From assembly GCF_018129405.1 (NCBI RefSeq), contig NZ_JAFCLP010000014.1:62001-126000 (forward strand): 64,000 bases of DNA, given 5' to 3'. Position numbers and translations under genes: made by a program. The DNA comes from Bradyrhizobium iriomotense. Lineage in GTDB: Bacteria > Pseudomonadota > Alphaproteobacteria > Rhizobiales > Xanthobacteraceae. Below the pieces are notes generated by a model that searched no databases, was not told the DNA's origin, and saw nothing but the letters and a program-made list of their open reading frames with translations. Shown piece after piece: positions 8,293-16,840 of the stretch (position 1 is the stretch's first letter; each line of letters begins with the position of its first letter).

Positions 8293-9147
8293 ATGACGAT
8301 CAGGGCCGCCATCATCGATAGCGTCGCGCCCATTCTCGTGCTGCTGTCGCTCGGTTCGCCGGCGGTCGCGCAGCAGCCGCAGAAGAAAAGTCACCTCCAG
8401 AGCATTGAGCAGTGCAACGGCACGGACCGCATTCCGGCCCAAGCCCGGATCGCCGGCTGCACGGCGCTCATCGACTCGGGCGATGCCAAGCCGGAGTCGC
8501 TGGCTGTGGCTTACAACAATCGCGGCAACGCCTATGCCGCAGCGGCGGAGTACGACCGCGCGATCAGCGATTTCAATCGGGCGATCGAACTCGCCACAGG
8601 CTATGTCAAGCCGGTGAACAATCGCGGCGTCGCCTATTTGAGGAAGGGAGCCTATGAGGACGCGGTCAAGTCCTTCGACGAGGCAATCAGGCTCAACCCT
8701 GCCTATGGCAGCGCCTTCGCCAACCGCGCCGAAGCCCACCTGAAGCTGAACCAGTATGATCGGGCCGCGCGGGATTTCGACGAGGCCATCCGGCTCGATC
8801 CGAATCTGACGTGGGCTCGCAGCGGACGCTGCTGGGCCCGAGCGATCATCGGCGAGCTGCAGGCCGGCCTCGATGACTGCGACAGGGCGATACAGTCGGG
8901 ATCGAACGATGCCGCGACTTACGATTCACGCGCACTGATCCATCTGAAGATGGGACAGCTCACTGCTGCCATCGACGACTACAGCTCCGCGCTGCGCCTG
9001 GCGCCAAACCTGGCAAGCGCGCTCTACGGACGCGGACTTGCCAGGCTCAGGCAGGGCGACAACGCCGGCGGCGATCGCGACGTCTCGGCAGCAAAGCTCA
9101 TCAACCTCAAGGTCGCCGACGAATTCGCCCGCTACGGCGTGCAGTGA
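8293..9147 (+). CDS. exported tetratricopeptide-repeat protein
   Basis: A 284-residue protein with a signal peptide (cleavage near AVA-QQ) followed by about six TPR units. Typical blocks are AVAYNNRGNAYAAAAEYDRA, VNNRGVAYLRKGAYEDAVKS, FANRAEAHLKLNQYDRAARD and ALYGRGLARLRQGDNAGGD. TPR domains are protein-binding scaffolds. It starts 12 bases after the FecR gene, so the two form an operon, divergent from the RTX protein. A periplasmic scaffold helping the FecR protein or assembly of the large secreted protein is an inference from context only. Confidence 0.8.
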   Translation: MTIRAAIIDSVAPILVLLSLGSPAVAQQPQKKSHLQSIEQCNGTDRIPAQARIAGCTALIDSGDAKPESLAVAYNNRGNAYAAAAEYDRAISDFNRAIELATGYVKPVNNRGVAYLRKGAYEDAVKSFDEAIRLNPAYGSAFANRAEAHLKLNQYDRAARDFDEAIRLDPNLTWARSGRCWARAIIGELQAGLDDCDRAIQSGSNDAATYDSRALIHLKMGQLTAAIDDYSSALRLAPNLASALYGRGLARLRQGDNAGGDRDVSAAKLINLKVADEFARYGVQ

Positions 9148-9183
9148 CGTCAGAATTAGCCAGCCGAAATTCGCGTTAGCCCA

Positions 9184-10257
9184 CTAGACGTTCGAGCCGT
9201 GGATCGCGTCGATCACGGCATCCGTCACGTCCTTTGTCGTCGCCTTGCCGCCGACGTCAGGCGTCAACACGCCCGCCGCGCAGACGCGCTCGACCGCCGC
9301 CATCAGCCGGCTGGCCGCATCCTTCTCCCCGAGATGCTCGAGCATCTGCGCGCCGGTCCAGAACGTCGCGACCGGATTGGCGATGCCCTTGCCGGTGATG
9401 TCGAAGGCCGAGCCGTGGATCGGCTCGAACATCGAGGGGAAGCGGCGCTGCGGGTCGATGTTGCCGGTCGGCGCGACGCCGAGGCTGCCCGCCAGTGCAC
9501 CGGCGAGATCCGAGAGGATGTCGGCGTGGAGGTTGGTTGCAACGATGGTGTCGAGGCTCTTCGGATGCAGCGTCATCCGCACGGTCATCGCATCGACCAG
9601 CATCTTGTCCCAGGTCACATCGGGGAATTCGCCGGCGACCTCTGCGGCAATCTCGTCCCACATCACCATGCCATGGCGCTGCGCGTTCGACTTGGTCACG
9701 ACGGTCAGGAATTTGCGCGGACGCGACTGCGCGAGCTGGAACGCATAGCGCATGATGCGGGTGACGCCGACGCGGGTGAACACCGCGACCTCCGTGCCGA
9801 CCTCTTCCGGCAGGCCCTTGTGGGCACGGCCGCCCATGCCGGCATATTCGCCTTCCGAATTCTCGCGCACGATCACCCAGTCGAGATCGCCGACGCCAAC
9901 ATTGCGCAGCGGCGAGGCGACGCCCGGCAGAATCTTGGTCGGCCGCACATTGGCGTATTGGTCAAAGCCCTGGCAGATCGGCAGGCGCAGGCCCCACAGC
10001 GTGATGTGGTCGGGCACATCGGGGGCGCCGACCGCGCCGAAATAGATCGCATCGAACTTCTTCAATTCGCTGAGACCGTCGGCCGGCATCATCACGCCGT
10101 GCTTCTTGTAATAGTCCGAACCCCAATCGAACGTCTTGACGTTAAAGGCGAGGTCGCCGCTACGTTTTGCGAGCGCCTCCAGCACACGGACACCGGCCGA
10201 GATCACCTCGGGGCCGATGCCGTCGGCGGGAATGGCAGCGATCGAATGGGTGCGCAT
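9184..10257 (-). CDS. ttuC: tartrate dehydrogenase / decarboxylating 3-hydroxyacid dehydrogenase
   Basis: A 357-residue member of the isocitrate/isopropylmalate dehydrogenase family, of the tartrate/D-malate branch. It has the N-terminal IPADGIGPEV, the substrate-binding region VRENSEGEYAGMGGRAH, TKSNAQRHG, the metal-binding Asp region (NLHADILSDLAGAL) and the NAD site FEPIHGSAFDITGKGIANP. It oxidises tartrate (and often D-malate) with NAD and divalent metal in the cytoplasm. It starts 21 bases after the MFS gene with GGAG upstream, forming an uptake-plus-oxidation operon divergent from LysR. Choice among tartrate, D-malate and isopropylmalate rests on closeness to the tartrate branch and the carrier next door. 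Confidence 0.85.
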   Translation of the reverse strand: MRTHSIAAIPADGIGPEVISAGVRVLEALAKRSGDLAFNVKTFDWGSDYYKKHGVMMPADGLSELKKFDAIYFGAVGAPDVPDHITLWGLRLPICQGFDQYANVRPTKILPGVASPLRNVGVGDLDWVIVRENSEGEYAGMGGRAHKGLPEEVGTEVAVFTRVGVTRIMRYAFQLAQSRPRKFLTVVTKSNAQRHGMVMWDEIAAEVAGEFPDVTWDKMLVDAMTVRMTLHPKSLDTIVATNLHADILSDLAGALAGSLGVAPTGNIDPQRRFPSMFEPIHGSAFDITGKGIANPVATFWTGAQMLEHLGEKDAASRLMAAVERVCAAGVLTPDVGGKATTKDVTDAVIDAIHGSNV

Positions 10258-10278
10258 GGGAAGGCTCCGTTTGAGAGA

Positions 10279-11577
10279 TCAGTGGGATTGCGGGACGGGT
10301 TCGACGGGCGCGGTTTTCGCTCGCGACAATAGCAGGGTCAGGGCCGCCGAGAGAACGAGCAGGCCGCTGACGAAATAGAGGCCGCCGACAAAGCTGCCGG
10401 TCTGGTCCTTGATCCAGCCGATCATGGCGGGACCTGCGAAACCGCCGAGGTTGCCGATCGAGTTGATGGTGGCGATCCCCGCTGCGGCCGCAGGGCCGGA
10501 CAGGAACAGCGTCGGCATGCTCCACAGCGGCGGCTTTGCGGAGGAGATGCCGATGTTCACGAGCGTCAGCGCGACCAGCACCGCGACCACGCCCGTCGCG
10601 AGCCCGGCATAGGCAAGGCCCGCGGCGGCGATCAGGCAGGCCCACACGACGTGCCAGGTGCGCTCGCCGGTGCGGTCCGAATGCCGCGCCCACAGAATCA
10701 TGGCGACGACGGCGGCGGTTGCCGGCAATGCATTGAGGAAGCCGACCTGGAGCGAGGACAGGCCGAACTGCTTGATGATCTGCGGTGCCCAGACGCCGAG
10801 CGTGTAGAGGCCGGCCGAGGTGCCGAAATAGATCAGCGACAGCGCCAGCACGCGCGGATCGGCGAGCCCGCGCCAGATGCTGTGGCTCGCGGTCGCGGCC
10901 TTGCTGGTGGTTTCCACATTCATGGTCTCGACCAGCCAGCGCCGCTCGTCATCAGCGAGCCATTTTGCCTTCTCCGGGCGGTCGGTCAGGAAGCCCAGCA
11001 CGACGAAGCCGAGCAGCACGGCCGGCAGCGCCTCCAGCACGAACAGCCATTGCCAACCTTTAAAGCCGAGCAGTCCGTCCATCTCCAGCAGCGCGCCCGA
11101 GATCGGCGAGCCCAGCACGGTCGAGAGCGGCGCCGCCGCCATGAACAGTGCGGTCACCGCCGCGCGCTGCCGCGCCGGGAACCAGTAGGAGAGGTAGAGG
11201 ATGATGCCGGGAAAGAAGCCGGCCTCGGCGACACCGAGCAGGAAACGCAGGACGTAGAAGCTGGTCGGCCCTTGCACGAAGGCCATCGCGACGGAGACGA
11301 GGCCCCAGGTGATCATCACCCGCGCGATCCAGATCCGCGCGCCGATCTTGTGCAGGATGATGTTTGAGGGCACCTCGAACAGGAAATAACCCCAGAAGAA
11401 GATGCCGGCGCCGAAGCCATAGACCGCGGGCGACAGGCCGATGTCCTTGTTCATCGTCAGCGAGGCGAAGCCGATATTGACGCGGTCGATGAAGGCCACG
11501 AAGTACAGCAGCATGATGAAGGGAACGATGCGCAAGGTGATCTTGCGCAGCACGCGCGTCTGAATCTCGCTCGCCAC
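10279..11577 (-). CDS. MFS transporter, anion:cation symporter family (tartrate-type)
   Basis: A 432-residue, 12-helix major facilitator. It shows the ACS-family signatures: FIDRVNIGFASLTMNKDIGLSP in the first helix-loop, GVAEAGFFPGIILYLSYWFPARQRA, and the second-half helices with WARHSDRTGERTWH. GTG is the start, with GGAGG 5 bases upstream. Members carry tartrate, phthalate, hexuronates and similar organic anions in symport with protons. It is the first gene of the operon with the tartrate-type dehydrogenase and is divergent from LysR, so tartrate or a related dicarboxylate is the likely substrate. Confidence 0.85.
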   Translation of the reverse strand: MASEIQTRVLRKITLRIVPFIMLLYFVAFIDRVNIGFASLTMNKDIGLSPAVYGFGAGIFFWGYFLFEVPSNIILHKIGARIWIARVMITWGLVSVAMAFVQGPTSFYVLRFLLGVAEAGFFPGIILYLSYWFPARQRAAVTALFMAAAPLSTVLGSPISGALLEMDGLLGFKGWQWLFVLEALPAVLLGFVVLGFLTDRPEKAKWLADDERRWLVETMNVETTSKAATASHSIWRGLADPRVLALSLIYFGTSAGLYTLGVWAPQIIKQFGLSSLQVGFLNALPATAAVVAMILWARHSDRTGERTWHVVWACLIAAAGLAYAGLATGVVAVLVALTLVNIGISSAKPPLWSMPTLFLSGPAAAAGIATINSIGNLGGFAGPAMIGWIKDQTGSFVGGLYFVSGLLVLSAALTLLLSRAKTAPVEPVPQSH

Positions 11578-11651
11578 CCTGGCCTCCCGGTTTTTCGTTG
11601 TGCGGCAGCGACCCTAGGCGGGGAAAGGAGATGAACTCAATTGGCGCTGGT

Positions 11652-11672
11652 TTATACAAAAAAATGATATAA
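11652..11672. promoter_or_regulatory. LysR-type box TTATA-N11-TATAA
   Basis: A symmetric TTATA-N11-TATAA motif, matching the T-N11-A rule for LysR regulators. It lies between the divergent MFS operon and the lysR gene, 31 bases before the latter's start. It is the obvious candidate binding site for that regulator. Confidence 0.5.
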
Positions 11673-11702
11673 TCCTCGCCGGGCGAGACGAGAGGACACT
11701 GG

Positions 11703-12620
11703 ATGGAATTGCATCAGCTTCGATGCTTCGTGGCGGCGGCCGAGCAGCTGCATTTCGGCCATGCGGCGCAGCAGCTCCAGATGCTGCCCTCCGCGCTCGG
11801 GCGCCAGATCAGGCTGCTGGAGGAGGATCTCGGCACGCGCCTGTTCGCGCGAACCACGCGCGCGGTGTCGCTCACGGAAGACGGTGCGACGTTGCTGCGT
11901 GATGCCCGCGCCATCCTCGCCAAGGTCGAGGCGGTCGAGAACAACTTACGCAATCGCTCGCGCGCGGGGACCGCGCGGCGGCTGCGGGTCGGCGCCATCG
12001 ACAGCGCGGCGGCGGGATTGCTGCCGCTGCTCTTGCGCGACTTCCGCGACAAGCATCCCGACATCGCAGTGCAGCTGCTCGAGGACAAGACCGTCCGGCT
12101 GCTGCCGAAGATTTTGACCGGCGCGCTCGATCTCGCCTTCGTCCGCCCGCCCGACAACGCGGACAAGCGGCTGGAATTCCGCGATCTGCTCCAGGAGACC
12201 GCCATCGTCGCGTTCCCGCAGCGGCACACGCTCGCTGCACGCAAATCGGTCACGCTGGCGCAGATCGCCGACGAGGCGATGCTGGTGCCGGACCGCCGCT
12301 CGCGGCCGCACAGCCACGACCTGACCATCAAACTGTTCGAGCAGGCTGGGCTGACGCCGCGCATCGTGCAGGTCGCCGACGAGAAGCAGACCATCATCAA
12401 TCTGGTGGCAACGAAGCTCGGGGTCGCCATCGTGCCGCGCTGGACTACGCGGATGGCGGTCTCAGGCGTCCGCTTCGTGCCGCTGCAGCCGAGGCAGAGC
12501 GGGCCCGTCGGCCGGCTGCCGCTCGCCGCCGCTTGGTTGCGCGGCTCGCGCGATCCGGCCCGCGATGCCATGCTGGCCGTTCTGGAGGCCCGCCTGCGCA
12601 GCTATGCGCGGGAGGCGTGA
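11703..12620 (+). CDS. LysR-family regulator of the tartrate-type operon
   Basis: A 305-residue LysR protein. The N-terminal winged helix-turn-helix runs MELHQLRCFVAAAEQLHFGHAAQQL ... LEEDLGTRLFARTTR, followed by the linker helix and a periplasmic-binding-like effector domain from about residue 93. GAGGACA lies before the ATG. It is divergent from the MFS/tartrate dehydrogenase pair, the usual LysR layout, and only 35 bases before the aspartate dehydrogenase-like gene, so it is probably cotranscribed with that gene. Confidence 0.85.
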   Translation: MELHQLRCFVAAAEQLHFGHAAQQLQMLPSALGRQIRLLEEDLGTRLFARTTRAVSLTEDGATLLRDARAILAKVEAVENNLRNRSRAGTARRLRVGAIDSAAAGLLPLLLRDFRDKHPDIAVQLLEDKTVRLLPKILTGALDLAFVRPPDNADKRLEFRDLLQETAIVAFPQRHTLAARKSVTLAQIADEAMLVPDRRSRPHSHDLTIKLFEQAGLTPRIVQVADEKQTIINLVATKLGVAIVPRWTTRMAVSGVRFVPLQPRQSGPVGRLPLAAAWLRGSRDPARDAMLAVLEARLRSYAREA

Positions 12621-12655
12621 GAGGCTATGACATCGGCCTGGACAGAGGGATGGTG

Positions 12656-13480
12656 ATGACGGATCAGACGGCTTCGAGCGAATTGCGGGTGGCCATTGCA
12701 GGGTTGGGCTCGATCGGTACCAAGATCGCGACCGCGCTCGATCAGGGTGTCGAGGGCCTGTCGCTCTCGGCCGTGGCGGTGCGCGACCCCGCCAAGCATC
12801 AGGCCTTCATCAACGGCCTGCGCCGGCCGCCACAAATCATGCCGATCGATCAGCTCGGCGACGTCGCCGACATCGTGGTCGAATGCGCGCCGGGCAGCCA
12901 GCTGCGTGCGATCGTCGAGCCTGCGGTGAAGCGCGGCAAGGCCGCAGTCGTGGTCAGCGTCGGTGGCCTGCTCGACAATTTCGATCTCGTCGATCTCGCC
13001 CGCGCCAATGGCGGCCGCATCATCGTGCCGACCGGCGCGCTGATCGGCCTCGATGCCGTCAACGCCGCCGCGATCGGTACCATCCATTCCGTCAAGATGG
13101 TCACGCGCAAGCCGATCGACGGGCTGAAGGGCGCGCCGTTCATCGTCCAGAACAACATCGACATCGACAAGCTGCGCGAGCCGCTGAAGCTGTTCGAGGG
13201 CAGCGCGCGCGAAGCGGCGAAGGGCTTTCCGGCCAACGTCAACGTCGCCGTTGCGCTGTCGCTGGCCGGCATCGGACCCGATCGCACCCAGATTCAGGTT
13301 TGGGCCGACCCCACCGTCACGCGCAATGTTCATCGCATCGAGGTCGAGGCGGATTCGGCGCGGTTCTCGATGGGCATCGAGAACATTCCGTCCGAAAATC
13401 CCAAGACCGGGATCATCACGGCGCTGTCGGTGATCGCGCTGCTGCGCAAGCAGCGCGCCACGCTGTGTGTCGGGACGTAG
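12656..13480 (+). CDS. L-aspartate dehydrogenase-like protein (DUF108)
   Basis: A 274-residue protein with an N-terminal NAD-binding Rossmann motif (VAIAGLGSIGTKIA) and the aspartate dehydrogenase domain: VVECAPGSQLRAIVEPA, VVVSVGGLLDN, RIIVPTGALIGLDAV and FPANVNVAVALSLAGIGPD. The family interconverts aspartate and iminoaspartate or oxaloacetate with NAD(P). Start 12656 is favoured by GAGGGA 5 bases upstream; ATG 12650 is also possible. It follows lysR closely, opposite the tartrate-type genes. Oxaloacetate made from tartrate or malate could feed this enzyme, but that link is inference. It nearly abuts the convergent sorbosone dehydrogenase gene. Confidence 0.75.
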   Translation: MTDQTASSELRVAIAGLGSIGTKIATALDQGVEGLSLSAVAVRDPAKHQAFINGLRRPPQIMPIDQLGDVADIVVECAPGSQLRAIVEPAVKRGKAAVVVSVGGLLDNFDLVDLARANGGRIIVPTGALIGLDAVNAAAIGTIHSVKMVTRKPIDGLKGAPFIVQNNIDIDKLREPLKLFEGSAREAAKGFPANVNVAVALSLAGIGPDRTQIQVWADPTVTRNVHRIEVEADSARFSMGIENIPSENPKTGIITALSVIALLRKQRATLCVGT

Positions 13481-13483
13481 CTC

Positions 13484-14788
13484 TTACGCCCCCGTGACGC
13501 GCCAGATCACATTGCCGACGTCGTCGGCCATCAGCAGCGACTTCTTGTCGGGGCCGATCACGACGCCGACCGGGCGGCCGTAGGATTCCTTCTCGTCCGG
13601 GGACAGGAAGCCCGACAGGATGTCGCGACCGGGGCCGGAGGGCCGGCCGTTTTCGAACGGGATGAACACCAGCTTGTAGCCGGACAGCTTGCTGCGATTC
13701 CACGAGCCGTGCTGGCCGATCACCATGCCGTCGGGGAAGCCGGGCAGGGTGCCGGCGGGCATCCAGCACAGGCCGAGCGAGGCGGTGTGGCCGCCGAGCG
13801 CGTAGTCCGGTTGGAGCGCCTTGGCGACCATCGCCGGGTCCTGCGGCACGCGATCGTCTACCGTCTTGCCCCAGTAGCAATAGGGCCAGCCGTAGAAGCC
13901 GCCATCGCGCACCGAGGTGAGATAGTCGGGCGGCGTCTCGTCGCCGAGCCCGTCGCGCTCGTTGACGACGGTCCAGAGCACGCCCGTGTTCGGTTCCCAG
14001 GCGAGGCCGACGGGATTGCGCAGACCGGCACCGAAGATGCGATGCGTGCCGGCGGCGAGATCGAGCTCGTAGACCGCAGCGCGGCCTTGCTCGACCTCCA
14101 TGCCCATCTCGGCGATGTTGCTGAGCGAACCGACGCCGGCATAGAGCTTCTTTCCGTCGGGGCTGGCAAGCAGGCTGCGCGTCCAGTGTCCGGCCGGCTT
14201 GAAGGTGGTCAGCCGCTTGCCCGGCGCAGTGATGCGGTCGGCATTGGCGACGTAAGGGAAGGCCATCACGCCGTCGGTGTTGCCGACGTAAAAAGTGTCG
14301 CCGACCAGCGCCATGCCGAACGGCTGGTTGAGATTCTCCATGAAGGCGCCGCGAACTTCGGCGACGCCGTCACCATCCTTGTCGCGCAAGAGCGTGATGC
14401 GGTTGGCGGAGACGCCGAGCGCCGCGGCGCGCCGCATCGTCGCCTGCATCGCGTAGTGAAACACGCTGCGTGGGGCGCCTGCGATCTGCGTCGCCTCCGC
14501 GATCAGCACGTCGCCATTGGGCAGCACCTCGATCCAGCGCGGATGGTCGAGGCCGGTCGCGAACGCATTGACCTTGAGCCCGGGCGCGACCGTCGGCTTC
14601 TGGCCCTCGCTCCAGCCGCGCGCGCTCGGCATTTTCAGCGTCGGGATCGCGCCTTGCGGTTTCGCTTCGGGAATGGCGGGCGTTTGGCCCCAGGCCGGCG
14701 CGGGGTCGGTGCCCGAGAGCTTGCGCCATTGCAGCGCGATGCCGCCGAGGAGAGCGACGAACTGCGCGAAGATACTGGAAAAGGTCAT
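13484..14788 (-). CDS. PQQ-type sorbosone / glucose dehydrogenase-like beta-propeller protein
   Basis: A 434-residue protein with an N-terminal hydrophobic anchor or signal (FAQFVALLGGIALQW) and a six-bladed propeller of the sorbosone dehydrogenase family. Blocks are VAPGLKVNAFATGLDHPRWI, LNQPFGMALVGDTFYVGNTD, GAGLRNPVGLAWEPNTGVLWTVVNERD and YGRPVGVVIGPDKKSLLMADD. Such enzymes oxidise sugars or aldoses in the periplasm using PQQ. ATG 14788 was chosen because AGGGG lies 6 bases upstream; a start ten codons earlier is open but has no good signal. No PQQ synthesis genes are in the window. It stands alone. Confidence 0.75.
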   Translation of the reverse strand: MTFSSIFAQFVALLGGIALQWRKLSGTDPAPAWGQTPAIPEAKPQGAIPTLKMPSARGWSEGQKPTVAPGLKVNAFATGLDHPRWIEVLPNGDVLIAEATQIAGAPRSVFHYAMQATMRRAAALGVSANRITLLRDKDGDGVAEVRGAFMENLNQPFGMALVGDTFYVGNTDGVMAFPYVANADRITAPGKRLTTFKPAGHWTRSLLASPDGKKLYAGVGSLSNIAEMGMEVEQGRAAVYELDLAAGTHRIFGAGLRNPVGLAWEPNTGVLWTVVNERDGLGDETPPDYLTSVRDGGFYGWPYCYWGKTVDDRVPQDPAMVAKALQPDYALGGHTASLGLCWMPAGTLPGFPDGMVIGQHGSWNRSKLSGYKLVFIPFENGRPSGPGRDILSGFLSPDEKESYGRPVGVVIGPDKKSLLMADDVGNVIWRVTGA

Positions 14789-15125
14789 GAGAAGCCCCTG
14801 TCGAACCCTGAGGCACATTTCAACGCCGGATCGCCCAAACCCCGCGCGGGCTCAGGCCTGATCGTCGACCTCTCCAGATCCACGATGAATGTCGTCGTGC
14901 CTCGTTGCGCGCGCATCCAACTGGTTGGCGGTAAAAAGGTCAACGTCGCGGAACTCGACGGCCGCCTATTCCCGCGGAATGGCAGATGACCAAATTTGCA
15001 TGGAGAGCAGAGGACCTGTGCCGCGCAATGAGTTCCCGTAGCCCGGATGAGCGAAGCGATATCCGGGTCAACTGGTCCCGCATGTCGCTTCGCTCATGCG
15101 GGCTACAGGTCTTGCGCTTGGGAGC
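14789..15125. other. intergenic region with a dispersed palindromic repeat
   Basis: 337 bases between two minus-strand genes. Apart from the dispersed repeat at 15038-15106 I see no convincing gene. Short open frames here translate the repeat itself (SPDERSDIR) and are rejected. Confidence 0.5.
15038..15106. repeat. dispersed palindromic repeat, GTAGCCCGGATGAGCG family
   Basis: It begins GTAGCCCGGATGAGCGAAGC and ends with the inverted TCGCTTCGCTCATGCGGGCTAC-like arm, so it forms a long imperfect hairpin. A second member with the same ends is at 61258-61344. I recognise the type from bradyrhizobial intergenic regions. Confidence 0.75.
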
Positions 15126-15752
15126 TCACCGCGGCGACAGGAACGGAATGATCATCGGCACACGGCGGCAGTATGCGCCGTAGGCGTCCTCGCCGAGCTC
15201 CTTCGACAGGAACACCTCTTCCATCCGGCCCTTCTGCCACATGCCGAGCGAGATCAGGATCGCGCCGAGGATCGCCGTCACGGTGCCGACCGCGATGCCG
15301 GTCGCGAGCATGCCGGCGATCAGGCCGGTGTAGATCGGATGGCGCACGATGCCGTAGGGGCCGGTATCGATGACGCGGTGATCTTCCTTGTGGGTGATGG
15401 TATTGGACCAGAATTTTCCGAGATGCAGCCGTCCCCACCAGGTGAAGGAGATGCCGGCGAGCACGATCAGCGCCGTGATGTAGACAGCCGTGTTGCTGAA
15501 GACCCAGAGCGGCTTCTCGTTCAGCACTTCCGCGGTCCACGGCGTGAACAGGATGCCGCCGACCAGGATCGGGATGCGATAGCGGCCGGATTCCAGCGTC
15601 AGCACCTGCTTCTGGGTGCGGCCCTGCCAGAACGAAGCGCCGACCCAGCTGGCGAGCCAGGCGAGCCAGATCAGGGCGAGCAGTTGCGTCGGCCAGGTCG
15701 TGGTCCAGCCACCCCAGGCGACAGAGAGAAGCTTGCTGAAATCGAAGGACAT
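15126..15752 (-). CDS. isoprenylcysteine carboxyl methyltransferase-family membrane protein
   Basis: A 208-residue protein with about five transmembrane helices. The C-terminal half has the methyltransferase hallmark of the ICMT/phospholipid-methyltransferase superfamily: VIDTGPYGIVRHPIYTG (the RHPxY SAM site) and, after two helices, EEVFLSKELGEDAYGAYCRRV. In bacteria such proteins methylate lipids, isoprenoid-linked thiols or small thiols; the substrate here is unknown. It is the last gene of a tight minus-strand set, 27 bases after the epimerase gene, so it is probably in one operon with the epimerase and the Mpo1-like gene. Confidence 0.75.
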   Translation of the reverse strand: MSFDFSKLLSVAWGGWTTTWPTQLLALIWLAWLASWVGASFWQGRTQKQVLTLESGRYRIPILVGGILFTPWTAEVLNEKPLWVFSNTAVYITALIVLAGISFTWWGRLHLGKFWSNTITHKEDHRVIDTGPYGIVRHPIYTGLIAGMLATGIAVGTVTAILGAILISLGMWQKGRMEEVFLSKELGEDAYGAYCRRVPMIIPFLSPR

Positions 15753-15779
15753 GAAGGTTCTTTGCGTTAGGCGGCGGCT

Positions 15780-16811
15780 TCAGCCCGCGCGCGAGGACAG
15801 CGCGTGATGCTCGATGGCGCCGGAGGGCTGCTGGCCGTTGCGGGCGAGCAGATGGGTGATGGTTTCGCGCAGGACCGGCTCGATCGGGCGCGGCGAATAG
15901 CCGAGCTCGGTGCGTGCCTTGCCGATCGAAAGATCGCTCGCGGCCAGCGCGATGCGCACGCCCTCGGCGGTGCCGTTGGGCGGCCGGCGCGTGAAGTTGT
16001 CGGCCAGATATTCGAGCATGATGCCGGAGAGCTCGGCGACCTTGCCGGGCACGACGACCGGGAACTGGCGGCGGCCGCTCATCGCCGACATCATCCGCAG
16101 GATCCGCCCGAGCGGGACGCAGTCGCCGCCGAGGATGTAGCGCTGGCCGATGCGGCCGCGCTCCATGGTCAGCACGAGGCCCGTCGCGACGTCGCGGACG
16201 TCGACGAGATTGACCAGGAAGTTGAGATGCGGCTGCACCTTCTTCTGCAGGAAGTACCAGAGCATCGCGGTCGGCGGCGTCAGATTATGGTCGGCGGCGC
16301 CGATCGGCATGGTTGGCGTGCCGATCACCAGCGGAAAGCCCTCGGCCGCGGCCTTGGCGGCATGATGTTCGGCGAGCGACTTCGAGCGCGTATAGGCGCC
16401 CGGCATCGCGTCGGCCGGCTGCAGCGCCTCTTCGGCGGGAACGCCGTTGAGTTCGGTATAGGGGAACAGGATCGATTCCGTCGAGCAGTGCAGGAAGCGC
16501 GACACGCCGCGCTTCATCGCGGCCGCCAGCACGACCTCGGTGCCGCGGCAATTCACGTCGTGAAAGTCCTGCTTGTTGGCGACCCACATGCCGGGCAGGC
16601 CGGCGAGGTGATAGACCTGATCGACGCCGGCCAGCGCGGTATCGACCGCGGCGCCGTCGAGCACCGAGCCATGAACATAGTCGACGTCAGTGTTCGTCGC
16701 GGCCGGCGGCCGGACATCGAGAACGCGTACCCGCTGCCCACGGGCGCGGAGCGCTTCTACGAGATGATGTCCGATGAAACCGCTGCCACCGGTAACCAGT
16801 ACGAGAGCCAT
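15780..16811 (-). CDS. NAD-dependent epimerase/dehydratase (sterol dehydrogenase / HpnA-like)
   Basis: A 343-residue extended short-chain dehydrogenase. The NAD motif TGGSGFIGHHLVEAL is at the N-terminus, with Asp after the second strand (VLDVRPP) favouring NAD. Catalytic residues are the Ser of HCSTESI and YTRSKSLAEHH (YxxxK). The overall look is close to hopanoid-associated sugar epimerases and 3-beta-hydroxysteroid dehydrogenases, which share this branch. It sits between a DUF962/Mpo1-like gene and an ICMT-like methyltransferase gene with gaps under 30 bases, so a role in membrane lipid or polyisoprenoid modification is plausible but unproven. No other hopanoid genes are present. Confidence 0.7.
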   Translation of the reverse strand: MALVLVTGGSGFIGHHLVEALRARGQRVRVLDVRPPAATNTDVDYVHGSVLDGAAVDTALAGVDQVYHLAGLPGMWVANKQDFHDVNCRGTEVVLAAAMKRGVSRFLHCSTESILFPYTELNGVPAEEALQPADAMPGAYTRSKSLAEHHAAKAAAEGFPLVIGTPTMPIGAADHNLTPPTAMLWYFLQKKVQPHLNFLVNLVDVRDVATGLVLTMERGRIGQRYILGGDCVPLGRILRMMSAMSGRRQFPVVVPGKVAELSGIMLEYLADNFTRRPPNGTAEGVRIALAASDLSIGKARTELGYSPRPIEPVLRETITHLLARNGQQPSGAIEHHALSSRAG

Positions 16812-16840
16812 GAAGAAGGTTTGCTGTTTCGCTTCTGGAG

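Noticed and set aside
14986-15183. 65-codon frame reading SPDERSDIR
   Set aside because: It is translation of the dispersed palindromic repeat and extends into the end of the methyltransferase gene.
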